From: Agrobacterium vitis
GTDB taxonomy: Bacteria > Pseudomonadota > Alphaproteobacteria > Rhizobiales > Rhizobiaceae
DNA: 64,000 bases
Reading direction: 5' to 3'
Assembly: GCF_014926405.1 (NCBI RefSeq)
Contig: NZ_JACXXJ020000005.1
Span: 439,001 to 503,000 of the forward strand
The notes beneath the pieces were generated by a model that saw only the letters and a program-made list of their open reading frames with translations, ran no database searches and was not told where the DNA came from. Of this stretch, positions 53,702-63,417 are shown piece by piece (position 1 is the first letter of the stretch; each line of letters opens with the position of its first letter). The position numbers and the translations under genes were made by a program.

Positions 53702-54385
53702 TCAAATCTGTCGGAGTGTGTTGACATCGTTGATCTGGACCATCCGGCCGCGCACAGTGACGCCGCTGTGCCGCAGGGTGGAAAAGGCGCGTGACAGGGC
53801 TTCGGGCGCAAGGCCCAGCTTGCCGGCCAGCAGGCTTTTCTGGAAGGGCAGGCGGATCGATACGGCACCGCCGCTATTGGGGCAATTGTCGATCAGATAT
53901 TGCGCCACGCGTTGCGGAGCGGTTTGCAGTCGGTCATTGGCGATGCAATCCATGGTGCTGCGCAGATAATTGGACAGGCAGCGGATCACTGAACGGGCGA
54001 TGTCGTTTTCCTGCTCTGCAAGCTGGCGTACTTTGGCGAGATCAAATCGCGCCACGGTCACATGCTCCGCCGCCTGGGCGTTATAGTGATAGGTATCGCC
54101 CATGGCCAACAGGCTTTCGGCAAAGGTATCACCACCGCCGCTGATGCGGATGTCGGCTTCGCGTCCGTCCTTGTTCAGGCGATAGAGGCGGACATAGCCG
54201 GTCAGCACGCAATAGAAATAATCGGCAGGGTCGCCCTCGCGAAACAGAATATCGCGCGCCTCGAAGCTCAACACTGTCGCCAGTTCCAGCATCCGGTTTA
54301 AAGAGCCCGGGCCGAGCGTGGCCATCAGGGGTGATTTTACCAGAATATTGCGATCGCGACTGTTCAAATTCAAAACCTTGTTCAC
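53702..54385 (-). CDS. Crp/Fnr-family transcriptional regulator
   Basis: A 227-residue regulator with an N-terminal cyclic-nucleotide-binding-like beta barrel (about 20-140), a long dimer helix and a C-terminal Crp-type HTH (PFQKSLLAGKLGLAPEALSRAFSTLR split). The N-terminus lacks the cysteine cluster of FNR/FnrN, so it is not an oxygen-sensing Fe-S protein of that type; it is closer in design to Dnr/NnrR-like sensors. GTG start at 54385. A perfect FNR/DNR-type box lies 211-224 bp upstream (54596-54609), so autocontrol or control through a related regulator is possible. Confidence 0.87.
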   Translation of the reverse strand: MNKVLNLNSRDRNILVKSPLMATLGPGSLNRMLELATVLSFEARDILFREGDPADYFYCVLTGYVRLYRLNKDGREADIRISGGGDTFAESLLAMGDTYHYNAQAAEHVTVARFDLAKVRQLAEQENDIARSVIRCLSNYLRSTMDCIANDRLQTAPQRVAQYLIDNCPNSGGAVSIRLPFQKSLLAGKLGLAPEALSRAFSTLRHSGVTVRGRMVQINDVNTLRQI

Positions 54386-54759
54386 GGCCAGACCGTCCTT
54401 TTCCTTCAGCCCTTGCGCAGCAGCGCCCGCCTGATAGCGGTATGGTTCATAAGGGGAATGGGTGGTCGCAACGGCTCGGTCTTGCGTGGGACATCATAGC
54501 TGTTCCCATTGGTGCAAGACGGCGCCCTCTTTCCCACCATCGGCCCCCGCCACTGGTCGATGGGGGTAATCTAATGGGAAAATCGGGCCAATGGTTTGAT
54601 TTCGATCAATAGCCAATTACAATCACAGGTTTGCGTGATTGCAGCTCCGTTCAACGGATTAAGCAGGGGCTTCGGGTGGAAAACCGAACCCGGCACAAGG
54701 CGATACGCTATGGCTGCCGTATCGCCTTGTGGGATCTGTCATTTTCAATGGTTTTCGTA
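54386..54759. other. Spacer holding an FNR-type box
   Basis: 374 bp between the Crp/Fnr gene and the RND gene end. It contains the FNR-type box at 54596-54609 and no gene that I can support. Confidence 0.55.
54596..54609. promoter_or_regulatory. Perfect FNR/DNR-type box
   Basis: TTGAT-TTCG-ATCAA, the exact consensus for FNR, FixK and Dnr proteins. It lies 211 bp upstream of the Crp/Fnr gene start and reads equally on both strands. Confidence 0.75.
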
Positions 54760-57700
54760 TCAATCCCGTCCGAACGGTCCCGCTGAGAGGCGTCTTGGCG
54801 GATGGGCAGCACCGGCTTCCAGGCCATCCATGCGGGCTTCGAGCGTGGAGATCTGGGCCGCGGTCTGGTCGTGTAAATCGGTGAGTGTTGCGGTGTCGAG
54901 CGGCTCTCGTTCCTGTTCCTTGGCGCCGACCAGCCTGCCGAAGACGACGCCCAGCAGGCGTGACAGATCGTCCATGACAAGGAAGAAGGAGGGGACGACG
55001 ACAAGGCTCATCACCGTCGAGACGATGATGCCGCCGATCACGGCGATGGCCATGGGGGAGCGGAACGAGCCGCCTTCGCCGACGCCCAGCGCCGAGGGCA
55101 GCATGCCCGCCGACATGGCAATCGAGGTCATGATGATCGGTCTGGCGCGTTTGCGGCCCGCCTCGACCATCGCTTCGACACGTTCCATGCCGTGGCGGCG
55201 CATTTCGATGGCAAAATCGATCAGCAGGATGGCGTTCTTGGTGACAATCCCCATCAGCATCAGGATACCGATCAGCACGGGCATTGACAGTGCATTATGG
55301 GTGATGATCAACGCCACGGCCACGCCGCCGACGGCCAGCGGCAGCGACAAAAGGATGGTGAAGGGCTGGATGATGTCCTTGAACAGCAGGATCAGCACGA
55401 TCAGCACCAGCAGCAGGCCAAGGATCATCGCATTGACGAAGCTCGCCAGCATTTCCTTCTGGACCTTGGTGTCGCCGGTTTCCTTCAGATAGACGCTGGC
55501 GGGAATCTTGGCGGAGGCAACGGCCTGCTTGAAGGCTGCCGTCGCCGTATCGAGCGCCACGCCTTGCGGCAGGTCGGCGCCGATCGAGACCACACGGTCA
55601 CGGTGATTGCGTTTGATCGAACTGATGCCTTGCGTGTAGTCAATATCGACCACGGTGGAGAGCGGCACCATGGAACCGGCGGCAGACTTGATTTTCAACG
55701 CCCTTATGGCGCCAAGGTCGCGACGCTGGCCAAGCGCCGCCTGAACCCGGATCGGGATCAACCGACCGTCCAGCGAGATTTTCGGCAATTGCGCATCGAT
55801 ATCGCCGATGGTTGCGACTCGAAGAGTTTCGGAAACCTGCTGGGCGGTAATGCCCAATCTTGCCATTTCATCGGTTTTCGGACGGATCTGCAATTCCGGG
55901 CGCGGCAGCGAGCCATCGGCGCTGACATTGGCCAGCACTGGCACGGTGCGCAGCTTTGCTTCCAGAATGCTGACCGCCTCGGTCAGATCCTCTTCGTTCT
56001 TGGAGAGGAAGTAGAATGCCATGTCGCGGGCACCGCGATCGTTCATCTTCTGGACGCGCATATCGGGAATGTCGTGCAGTTTGGCAAAGACCTGTTTTTC
56101 GATCTGCCATTGCGGGATCGTGCGACCGTCGACGGTCATTTTCGGCAGGTGAGGGCCGATCAGCGGCAGGCCACCGATCAGTTTGTTGACCACGGTTTTG
56201 ACCAGCGAATGCTCGATGCGGAAGAGTTGCAGGGTTACGGACGCCCGCCGCAGTTCCAGATCGCCACTGGGCGAGGTGCCGCCCTGGACAAATACCGATT
56301 GCACGCCAGCAAGCGGCTTCAGGGTCTCGGTGATCTGCCTGGCCCGGCTTTCGGTTTCATCAAGCGTGGCATTGGGCGGCAGTTCTATTGAAAGCGTGAT
56401 ACGCCCGGCATCTTCGGGCGGCAGGAAGCTGGTCGGAACCTGCATCAGCAGGCCGACCGATACCACCAGAAACACCAGCGCTGCCGCCAGTGTCAGATAG
56501 CGGCGATACCATGTGCTGGTGGTCGTCAGGACAAGCCGCGTATAGAGCCGCATGAAGCGGCCTTCCTGCCCTTCGTCCTCGTCATGGCCGTCTTCCGGCC
56601 GCATCAGATAGGCGGCCATCATCGGGGTGATCAGCCGGGCGACCAGCAGCGAAAACAGCACGGAAAAGGCCACCGTCAGGCCGAACTGGATGAAATATTG
56701 ACCGGGAATGCCGCCCATGAAGGACACGGGCACAAACACCGCCACGATTGTGAAGGTGGTGGCGATCACCGCAAGACCGATTTCATCGGCAGCTTCGATG
56801 GCGGCCCGATAGGGCGTCTTGCCCATCTTGATATGACGGGCGATGTTTTCGATTTCGACGATGGCGTCGTCCACCAGAATGCCGGTCGCCAGTGTCAGGG
56901 CGAGGAAGCTGACGAGATTGAGCGAAAAGCCCATCATCTCGAGGATCCAGAAGGTCGGTATGGCGGAAAGCGGCAGGGCAATGGCCGAAATAAGCGTTGC
57001 CCGCCAGTTTTTCAGGAACAGGAACACCACGATGACCGCCAGGATCGCCCCTTCCAGCAGGGTATCGATAGCGGCGGTGTAATTGCCATAGGTGAAATAG
57101 ACAAAATCGCTGATCAGGTTGATGCCGACATCAGGATTTTTGGCCCGCACCTCATCGAGGCTCTTGGCCACCAGTTCGGCGACGGCCACATCGGAGGCCC
57201 CCTTGGAGCGGAACACCGAGAAGGACACCACCGGCTGGTTGTCGAACAGGGCGAAACTTTTTGGCTCCGTATAGCTGTCGATGATCCGGCCAAGATCGGC
57301 AAGTTTGACGAAGCGGTCCGAGGAAATGGCAATGGTGGTGCTGGCGAGCGCCTGGACATTACGGGTATCGCCCAGCACGCGGATCGCCTGTTCGGCGCCA
57401 GCCACCTGGCCCCGTCCCGAGCCGATATCGACATTGGTGCCGCGCAATTGCTTGTTGACGTCGGCGGCGGTAATACCCAGCGCGTTCAGCCGATCCGGGT
57501 CCAGCTCAATACGGATCTCGCGGTCGGCACCGCCAATCCGGTCGATGCGGCCAATGCCTTTCTGGCCCTGGAGGGCGCGTTTGATCGTGTCATCGACGAA
57601 CCACGACAATTCTTCGAGCGTCATGTTCGGGGCGGAGACGGCAAAGGTCTGGATTGCCTGACCTTCGACATCGACCTTGTTGACAATCGGCTCATCGACG

Positions 57701-58065
57701 CCAGCGGGCAGATCGTTGCGGATCCGATCCACCGCGTCCTTGACATCCTGAACGGCCTGCTGGGTGGGAATTTCGATGCGGAACACCACCGAAGTGACCG
57801 ACACGCCGTCATTGACCTTGGAGGAAATCTCGTCGACGCCGTTGATCGAGGCGACCGCATCCTCGATTTCCTTGGTCACCTGCATTTCCAGTTCCGACGG
57901 CGACGCCCCACTCTGGGTGACGCTGATCGACACGACAGCCACATCGATATTCGGAAAGCGGGTAATGGGCAGGCTGTTGAAGGACTGGATGCCCAGCACC
58001 ATCAGCAGGAAGAAGCCCAACAGGGGTGCTATCGGATTGCGGATTGACCAGGCGGAGAAATTCAT
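54760..58065 (-). CDS. RND efflux transporter, HAE1 type (AcrB-like inner-membrane pump)
   Basis: A 1101-residue trimeric inner-membrane proton-driven exporter. It starts MNFSAWSIRNPIAPLLGFFL, has a large periplasmic loop of about 300 residues after the first span and another in the second half, and the proton-relay pair in TGILVDDAIVEIENIAR. The segment TKNAILLIDFAIEMRR in the second half is also typical. Substrate range is not given by sequence. Directly downstream (12 bp) of the membrane-fusion gene. No outer-membrane channel gene is present, so a TolC-type protein from elsewhere is needed. Confidence 0.95.
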   Translation of the reverse strand: MNFSAWSIRNPIAPLLGFFLLMVLGIQSFNSLPITRFPNIDVAVVSISVTQSGASPSELEMQVTKEIEDAVASINGVDEISSKVNDGVSVTSVVFRIEIPTQQAVQDVKDAVDRIRNDLPAGVDEPIVNKVDVEGQAIQTFAVSAPNMTLEELSWFVDDTIKRALQGQKGIGRIDRIGGADREIRIELDPDRLNALGITAADVNKQLRGTNVDIGSGRGQVAGAEQAIRVLGDTRNVQALASTTIAISSDRFVKLADLGRIIDSYTEPKSFALFDNQPVVSFSVFRSKGASDVAVAELVAKSLDEVRAKNPDVGINLISDFVYFTYGNYTAAIDTLLEGAILAVIVVFLFLKNWRATLISAIALPLSAIPTFWILEMMGFSLNLVSFLALTLATGILVDDAIVEIENIARHIKMGKTPYRAAIEAADEIGLAVIATTFTIVAVFVPVSFMGGIPGQYFIQFGLTVAFSVLFSLLVARLITPMMAAYLMRPEDGHDEDEGQEGRFMRLYTRLVLTTTSTWYRRYLTLAAALVFLVVSVGLLMQVPTSFLPPEDAGRITLSIELPPNATLDETESRARQITETLKPLAGVQSVFVQGGTSPSGDLELRRASVTLQLFRIEHSLVKTVVNKLIGGLPLIGPHLPKMTVDGRTIPQWQIEKQVFAKLHDIPDMRVQKMNDRGARDMAFYFLSKNEEDLTEAVSILEAKLRTVPVLANVSADGSLPRPELQIRPKTDEMARLGITAQQVSETLRVATIGDIDAQLPKISLDGRLIPIRVQAALGQRRDLGAIRALKIKSAAGSMVPLSTVVDIDYTQGISSIKRNHRDRVVSIGADLPQGVALDTATAAFKQAVASAKIPASVYLKETGDTKVQKEMLASFVNAMILGLLLVLIVLILLFKDIIQPFTILLSLPLAVGGVAVALIITHNALSMPVLIGILMLMGIVTKNAILLIDFAIEMRRHGMERVEAMVEAGRKRARPIIMTSIAMSAGMLPSALGVGEGGSFRSPMAIAVIGGIIVSTVMSLVVVPSFFLVMDDLSRLLGVVFGRLVGAKEQEREPLDTATLTDLHDQTAAQISTLEARMDGLEAGAAHPPRRLSAGPFGRD

Positions 58066-58077
58066 CGTCTTGCCTCG

Positions 58078-59310
58078 TCAGTTGGATATTGCGCCGGTCT
58101 GGTTCACGGTTTCAAGCACCGGCCTGACCTTGTCGCCATCGCGCACGAAAGCGCCTGCTTTCAGCACCACCAGATCGCCCGGCTTGACGCCAGATGTCAC
58201 CAGAATAAAGCCGTTTTCGATAATGCCGGTCTCGATTTTCACCTGCCGGACCACGCCATTATCAACGATGCGGGTAAAGCTGCCGGCCTTGCCGCTGTCG
58301 ATTGCCGATAAGGGCAGGGCAATGCCCGAGGCGGAGGTGATGGTGATCAAGGCGCTGGCATACATGCCCTGACGGGCCGCATCGCTATCATCAAGCAGAA
58401 CATGCACCTCACCGAGCCTCGTCGTGGGGCTGACGGCGGGAGAGATCAGCCGCACATGGCCGCTGATCGGCGTTGCCTGTCCAGCAATGGCAATTTCGGC
58501 CGGTTGGCCTATTCGCATTTTTTGCATATCGCTTTCGGACACTTCGGCCACCAGCTCGATCTTGCTGTCGCGGATAATGGTGAACAGCGGCTGGCCGGAG
58601 CCGGCAGCAATGGCGCCGATGCGGGCATTGCGGGCGGTGATCAACCCGCCGAACGGCGCCTTGATATCGGTGCGGGCCAGTTTCAGGTTGAGATCGGCGA
58701 CCTGGCTGATCACCACTTTCAATTCGGCCTCGGCAATGGCGATGGACTGGCGGGCGCTGTCCACCTTGTTGCGGGCATTGATGGCAGAGGTCTCATATTG
58801 CTGGACCTGGGCGGTGGAAATCGTGCCGCCGGAGACCAGCGACTGGCCTCGCGCCAATTGCCGCTCCGCTTCTGCTGCACTGGCCTGCGCATCGATCAAC
58901 TGGATCTTGTACTGGGCAAGCGAGGCCTCGGCCTTGGCCTGGTTGGCGGCATACTGCGCCTTTTGCAGGATCAGGCTGTCGCCATCCAGCGTTGCCAGAA
59001 CCTGACCGGCCTTCACCTTGTCGCCGACATCGGCCAGGAGATTGCGAATGGCTATTCCATCCACTTCAGGCTGGACGTAAATTTCCTCCACCGCCTTGAT
59101 GCTTCCGGTGCCGATCACCTTGTCGGTCAGGCTCTGGGTGCTGGCTTTCGCAACGACGATGGCCGGGAGCTGGGCATCGGTGCTGGCTGCGGGCTCAGGA
59201 GATTGCGCTTTCACGGCAGGTATAAAACCGCCCTGGCTAACCGATAGCAGCAGCGTCAGAACGAGGATGATTGGCCTGACGCGCGAAGTTCCAACCCGAC
59301 TGTCTGTCAC
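58078..59310 (-). CDS. RND periplasmic adaptor (membrane fusion protein)
   Basis: A 410-residue HlyD/AcrA-type adaptor. Signal-like segment IILVLTLLLSVSQGG near the N-terminus, lipoyl half (YVQPEVDGIAIRNLLADVGDKVKAGQVLATLDGD split), a helical hairpin, then ARTDIKAPFGGLI and the beta-barrel and C-terminal domains. I used the GTG at 59310 (GGAGG 9 bp upstream) because the signal sequence then starts at about residue 13. An ATG at 59433 is in frame but would add about 41 basic residues before the signal. Confidence 0.9.
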   Translation of the reverse strand: MTDSRVGTSRVRPIILVLTLLLSVSQGGFIPAVKAQSPEPAASTDAQLPAIVVAKASTQSLTDKVIGTGSIKAVEEIYVQPEVDGIAIRNLLADVGDKVKAGQVLATLDGDSLILQKAQYAANQAKAEASLAQYKIQLIDAQASAAEAERQLARGQSLVSGGTISTAQVQQYETSAINARNKVDSARQSIAIAEAELKVVISQVADLNLKLARTDIKAPFGGLITARNARIGAIAAGSGQPLFTIIRDSKIELVAEVSESDMQKMRIGQPAEIAIAGQATPISGHVRLISPAVSPTTRLGEVHVLLDDSDAARQGMYASALITITSASGIALPLSAIDSGKAGSFTRIVDNGVVRQVKIETGIIENGFILVTSGVKPGDLVVLKAGAFVRDGDKVRPVLETVNQTGAISN

Positions 59311-59861
59311 TCCTGGTATCCTCCCAATGTCTGATTTATCACGCCGGATCGCGGCCTTGCGGATGAAGGCAGGGTGGGCGCGAGCCTTTTTCCCGGGGCG
59401 CGCTGTGACCAGGGACGATACGATTTCAAACATGTCTATTCAAATCCCTGGGGATCTATGGAAAACCCATAATACGCTAATATTGTCGAAATGGTTTTAA
59501 ATACAATGTCAGGTTTGCCGATCAACGGAAAACCCGGGTTTTTAATAGGGTTACGTTACGACAGGGCCGGTTGCAGCGCAATCCCGCCGCAGACAGAGCC
59601 GGTGCAGCGAAGAGGTTGCATTGCAATAATAGTTAAAGGAAAGCGCGTGGCTTCGACCTGATCGCGGATCGGCTTGTGTGGTAAACCCGGTTTTGCCCGC
59701 ACGCGGTAGTCGGGCCTGTGCCAATATGAAAATCCCATGAAATAAAAGGGTTAGGGCAAGCTCAGCGGGGCCGCTCAGTCAGCCTCTGGGAACCCCGCCG
59801 CCAGGGAACGGTATGAGAACCCTGGCGGCGAATACACGATAAAATTGAAAGTTTGATCTGA
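59311..59861. other. Spacer with hairpins between two minus-strand operons
   Basis: About 550 bp (430 bp if the adaptor starts at ATG 59433). It holds the palindrome AAAACCCGGGTTTT (59529-59542) and a GCCCG/CGGGC hairpin near 59694-59715. The strong 11-bp stem CGCCGCCAGGG / CCCTGGCGGCG (59796-59830) may end the ABC operon, although it lacks a T-run. No gene supported. Confidence 0.6.
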
Positions 59862-60854
59862 CTATTTCAGCGCTGCATCGGTGATTTCATGGGTATAAGC
59901 ACCCACGGGTTCTTTGGATATGACAGGATCGGAACCGCCGCCGAGCAGGGTGGCCACGGTGCGCTTGTAATCGGCCTCGTCCAGCGCGCCCTTGGAGCCT
60001 TCCGTCAGCTTGGCAACTTCACTCATCATCCGCTTCTGATGCTTTTCGGTCTGGGCTCCGGAGGCGTCGTTGTCCAGCACGATACCAGCGGCCTCGTCCG
60101 GGTTCTTTTCAGCCCATTTCCAGCCCTTCATCGAGGCGCGGACGAACTTGACCATCTTTTCCTTGAAGGCCGGATCTTTCAGCTTTGGCTCCAGCACATA
60201 AAGGCCGTCTTCCAGCGTGGCAACGCCTTCCTTCTCATAGGGGAAGGTGATCAGTTGATCCGCTTTGATACCGGCATCGATGACCTGCCAGTATTCATTA
60301 TAGGTCATGGTGGAAATGCAGGCGGCCTGCTTTTGCAACAGCGGATCAACGTTGAAGCCCTGCTTCAGCACTTTCACGCCATCAGCGCTGCCATCGGTTT
60401 TGATGCCAAGATGCGCCATCCACGACAGGAACGGATATTCATTGCCGAAGAACCACACGCCCAGCGTCTTGCCCTTGAAATCGGCAGGTGTCTTGACGCC
60501 GCTTTCCTTCAGACAGGTCAGCATCATGCCCGAATGCTTGAACGGCTGGGCGATATTGACCAGCGGAACACCTTTTTCGCGGGTGGCCAAGGCGGATGGC
60601 AACCAATCGACAATCACATCGGCACCGCCACCAGCCAGCACTTGCGCAGGCGCAATATCCGGGCCGCCGGGCTTGATGTCCACATCGAGGCCTTCTTCTT
60701 TGTAATAGCCCTTGTCTTTGGCGACGTAATAGCCAGCGAACTGCGCCTGTGTGACCCATTTCAATTGCAGGGTCAGCTTGTCTGCCGCATGGGCCTGCAT
60801 AGCCAGCATGGAAATGCCAGCAGCCATAAGCAGTGTGGTGATTTTGCTTTTCAT
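59862..60854 (-). CDS. NMT1/THI5-family ABC substrate-binding protein
   Basis: A 330-residue periplasmic binding protein with a signal peptide ending near MQAHAAD and the NMT1/THI5 fold signature (LQLKWVTQAQFAGYYVAKDKGYYKEEGLDV split; GVPLVNIAQPFKHSGM). Such proteins bind pyrimidine-type ligands, for example hydroxymethylpyrimidine in ThiY or formylaminopyrimidine, and related family members bind riboflavin or hydantoin-like compounds. Partner permeases and ATPase are the next genes upstream. No thiamine riboswitch was seen, which argues against a thiamine-precursor role. Confidence 0.88.
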   Translation of the reverse strand: MKSKITTLLMAAGISMLAMQAHAADKLTLQLKWVTQAQFAGYYVAKDKGYYKEEGLDVDIKPGGPDIAPAQVLAGGGADVIVDWLPSALATREKGVPLVNIAQPFKHSGMMLTCLKESGVKTPADFKGKTLGVWFFGNEYPFLSWMAHLGIKTDGSADGVKVLKQGFNVDPLLQKQAACISTMTYNEYWQVIDAGIKADQLITFPYEKEGVATLEDGLYVLEPKLKDPAFKEKMVKFVRASMKGWKWAEKNPDEAAGIVLDNDASGAQTEKHQKRMMSEVAKLTEGSKGALDEADYKRTVATLLGGGSDPVISKEPVGAYTHEITDAALK

Positions 60855-60883
60855 GATCGTTCCCTCTCTTGTTATCTCATGTT

Positions 60884-61753
60884 TTATCTTACCTGCCCAC
60901 CACGGACAGACGGATGCCAGAAGGTGACGGCTTTTTCAGCCAGCGCCACCAAACCATAGAAAACCGAACCCGCCAGTGCCGCCACCGCAATTTCGGCCCA
61001 GACCATATCCACATTGCTGCGGCCAACCTCGGTGGAAATGCGAAAGCCCATGCCAACAATGGGGGTGCCGAAAAACTCCGCCACAATGGCACCAATCAGC
61101 GCCAGCGTTGAATTGATTTTCAAGGCGTTGAAGATAAACGGCCATGCGGCGGGAAGCCGGAGCTTGATCAACGTCTGCCACCAGCTGGCGGCATAGGTGC
61201 GCATCAAATCGCGCTCCATCGGGCTTGCCGCAGATAGGCCCTGCACGGTGTTTACCAGCATGGGAAAGAAGGTCATGATCACCACGACCGCCACCTTTGA
61301 CGGCCAATCAAACCCGAACCACATCACCATGATTGGGGCCACGCCGACCACCGGAAGGGCCGAGACGAAATTGCCAATCGGCAACAGGCCTTGTTTCAGG
61401 AAGGGTGAACGATCAATCAACACCGCAACGATAAAGCCAAGGCCACAGCCTGCGACATAGCCTGATAGCACCGATTTCAAAAACGTTTGCTGGAAATCAG
61501 CCCAGAGGATGGGCAGCGAATGGATCAGCCGGGTCCAGATCATGCTGGGGGCGGGCAGCAGAATGGAGGGGATGTCAAACCCGCGCACCACGCATTCCCA
61601 GATGACCAGCAGCGTGATGCCAAACAGCAGCGGCACTGCGATATTGGCGGCACGCTGGGCTGGCAGGGCGGCGAAATGCTGGCGCACCAGCCATTCATTT
61701 ATGCCCCATGCCACCAGCCAGAAGATCAGCGCAAACAGCAGATACCCACTCAT
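60884..61753 (-). CDS. ABC transporter permease (BPD type), second
   Basis: A 289-residue permease with about six spans and the EAA-like loop RTYAASWWQTLIKLRLPAAW (nearly). I chose ATG 61753, which overlaps the upstream permease stop by 4 bp; the longer reading runs backward through that gene. Related to the ThiX/SsuC group. Confidence 0.92.
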   Translation of the reverse strand: MSGYLLFALIFWLVAWGINEWLVRQHFAALPAQRAANIAVPLLFGITLLVIWECVVRGFDIPSILLPAPSMIWTRLIHSLPILWADFQQTFLKSVLSGYVAGCGLGFIVAVLIDRSPFLKQGLLPIGNFVSALPVVGVAPIMVMWFGFDWPSKVAVVVIMTFFPMLVNTVQGLSAASPMERDLMRTYAASWWQTLIKLRLPAAWPFIFNALKINSTLALIGAIVAEFFGTPIVGMGFRISTEVGRSNVDMVWAEIAVAALAGSVFYGLVALAEKAVTFWHPSVRGGQVR

Positions 61754-62616
61754 GCCCGCTCTCCCATGCGTTTCAGAACCGCCGTGTGGGCAAGCCCGAC
61801 GATGGCCACCAGCAGCGCCGCCAACCCCGCCGCCATAAACAGTGCTGCCCAGATTTGCACTGTCTGGCCATAGTAAGAGCCAGACAGCAGCCGCGCGCCG
61901 AGGCCAGCGACGGCCCCGGTTGGCAATTCCCCCACAATGGCTCCCACCAGCGAAATCGCAATGGCCACTTTCAGCGAGGTAAACAGATAGGGCATGGCGG
62001 CTGGCATGCGCAGTTTCCAAAATGTCTGGGTGTTGCTGGCGTAATAGGTGCGCATCAGATCAATCAGAATGGCATCCGGGCTACGCAGGCCTTTGACCAT
62101 GCCGACCACCACCGGAAAGAAGGAGAGATAGGTGGAAATCAGCGCCTTGGGCATCAGGCCGGAAATACCAATGGCGTTCAGCACCACAATGATCATCGGG
62201 GCCACGGCAATGATGGGAATGGTCTGGCTGGCAATCACCCATGGCATCAGCGATTTATCCACCGCCCGGTTATGCACAATGGCAATGGCCAGCAAAATGC
62301 CAAGGGCTGTGCCCATGCCAAAGCCCATCAGTGTGGCGGAGAGGGTTATCCATGCGTGATAAACAAGGCTGCGCTTGGAGGTGATGGGCTTGTCGATGGT
62401 TGTATCCCACAGCTCGGCAATAATCTGGTGCGGAGCGGGAAGGACGGGGCGTTCCTGATTGAAGGTTTGCTCAATCACTTGCGCTGTGGTGATTGTCTCA
62501 CCCGCCCGCGCCGCCTGATCGCGCACGAAGGGCGCGTTGAGAATGACCACGAAGACATGCCAGATGATCAGGATGGCGAGGATGACGGTGAGGATGGGGA
62601 GCAGTCTATTCCTCAT
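61750..62616 (-). CDS. ABC transporter permease (BPD type), first
   Basis: A 288-residue permease with the EAA-like loop MRTYYASNTQTFWKLRMPAAMP (split), related to its neighbour, so the transporter likely has a heterodimeric channel. ATG 62616 is within the ATPase reading frame, overlapping its end by 11 bp. Confidence 0.92.
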   Translation of the reverse strand: MRNRLLPILTVILAILIIWHVFVVILNAPFVRDQAARAGETITTAQVIEQTFNQERPVLPAPHQIIAELWDTTIDKPITSKRSLVYHAWITLSATLMGFGMGTALGILLAIAIVHNRAVDKSLMPWVIASQTIPIIAVAPMIIVVLNAIGISGLMPKALISTYLSFFPVVVGMVKGLRSPDAILIDLMRTYYASNTQTFWKLRMPAAMPYLFTSLKVAIAISLVGAIVGELPTGAVAGLGARLLSGSYYGQTVQIWAALFMAAGLAALLVAIVGLAHTAVLKRMGERA

Positions 62617-63397
62617 AACTATGCCCCGCCCGCAAACCTTCGCGCACCCGATGGGCAATGGCCAAAAACTCCGGGCTTTCACGAATATCCAGCGGTCGCT
62701 CCCGTGGCAGGGTCGATTCAATCACATCGGTCACGCGACCGGGCCGGGGGCTCATCACCACGATTTTGGTAGAGAGATAAACGGCCTCCGGAATCGAGTG
62801 GGTGACAAAACAAATGGTCTTGTTGGTGCTATCCCAGAGTTTCAGCAATTGCTCGTTCAAATGGTCGCGGACAATTTCATCCAGTGCGCCAAAGGGTTCG
62901 TCCATCAACAGCAGGTCGGCATCAAAGGCAAGCGCGCGGGCAATGGAGGCGCGCTGCTGCATGCCGCCGGAGAGCTGCCAGGGGAATTTCTTGCCAAAGC
63001 CTGCAAGATTGACCAGTTCCAGCGTCTGCTCAATCCGCTTTTTCTTCTCATCCGGGCTATAGGCCATGATCTCCAGCGGCAGGGCAATATTTTGCTCAAT
63101 CGTGCGCCACGGATAAAGCGCTGCCGCCTGAAACACATAGCCGTAGGAGCGCTCCTTGCGCGCATTCTCCGGCGTCATGCCATTGACGGTAATGGTGCCG
63201 GATGTGTGCTTTTCCAGATCGGCAATGACACGCAAAAACGTGGTCTTGCCACAGCCGGATGGGCCGATGAAGGAAACAAAATCACCCTTTTTCACCTCCA
63301 GATCCACGTTGGACAGCGCGTGTACTGGTCCATCATTGGTCTGGAAGGTGAGACAGAGGTCTTTGGCGGAGACGACGGAGTAGGGGGATGTTGTCAT
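62606..63397 (-). CDS. ABC transporter ATPase (SsuB/TauB-like)
   Basis: A 263-residue ATPase with Walker A GPSGCGKTT, signature LSGGMQQRASIARAL and Walker B LLLMDEPFGALDE. First gene of a four-gene importer operon (ATPase, permease, permease, binding protein) on the minus strand. The order and binding-protein type fit pyrimidine or hydantoin-like ligand uptake, possibly with catabolic genes lying outside the window to the right. Confidence 0.93.
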   Translation of the reverse strand: MTTSPYSVVSAKDLCLTFQTNDGPVHALSNVDLEVKKGDFVSFIGPSGCGKTTFLRVIADLEKHTSGTITVNGMTPENARKERSYGYVFQAAALYPWRTIEQNIALPLEIMAYSPDEKKKRIEQTLELVNLAGFGKKFPWQLSGGMQQRASIARALAFDADLLLMDEPFGALDEIVRDHLNEQLLKLWDSTNKTICFVTHSIPEAVYLSTKIVVMSPRPGRVTDVIESTLPRERPLDIRESPEFLAIAHRVREGLRAGHSYEE

Positions 63398-63417
63398 GTT
63401 TTCACATTCATCTTTTG

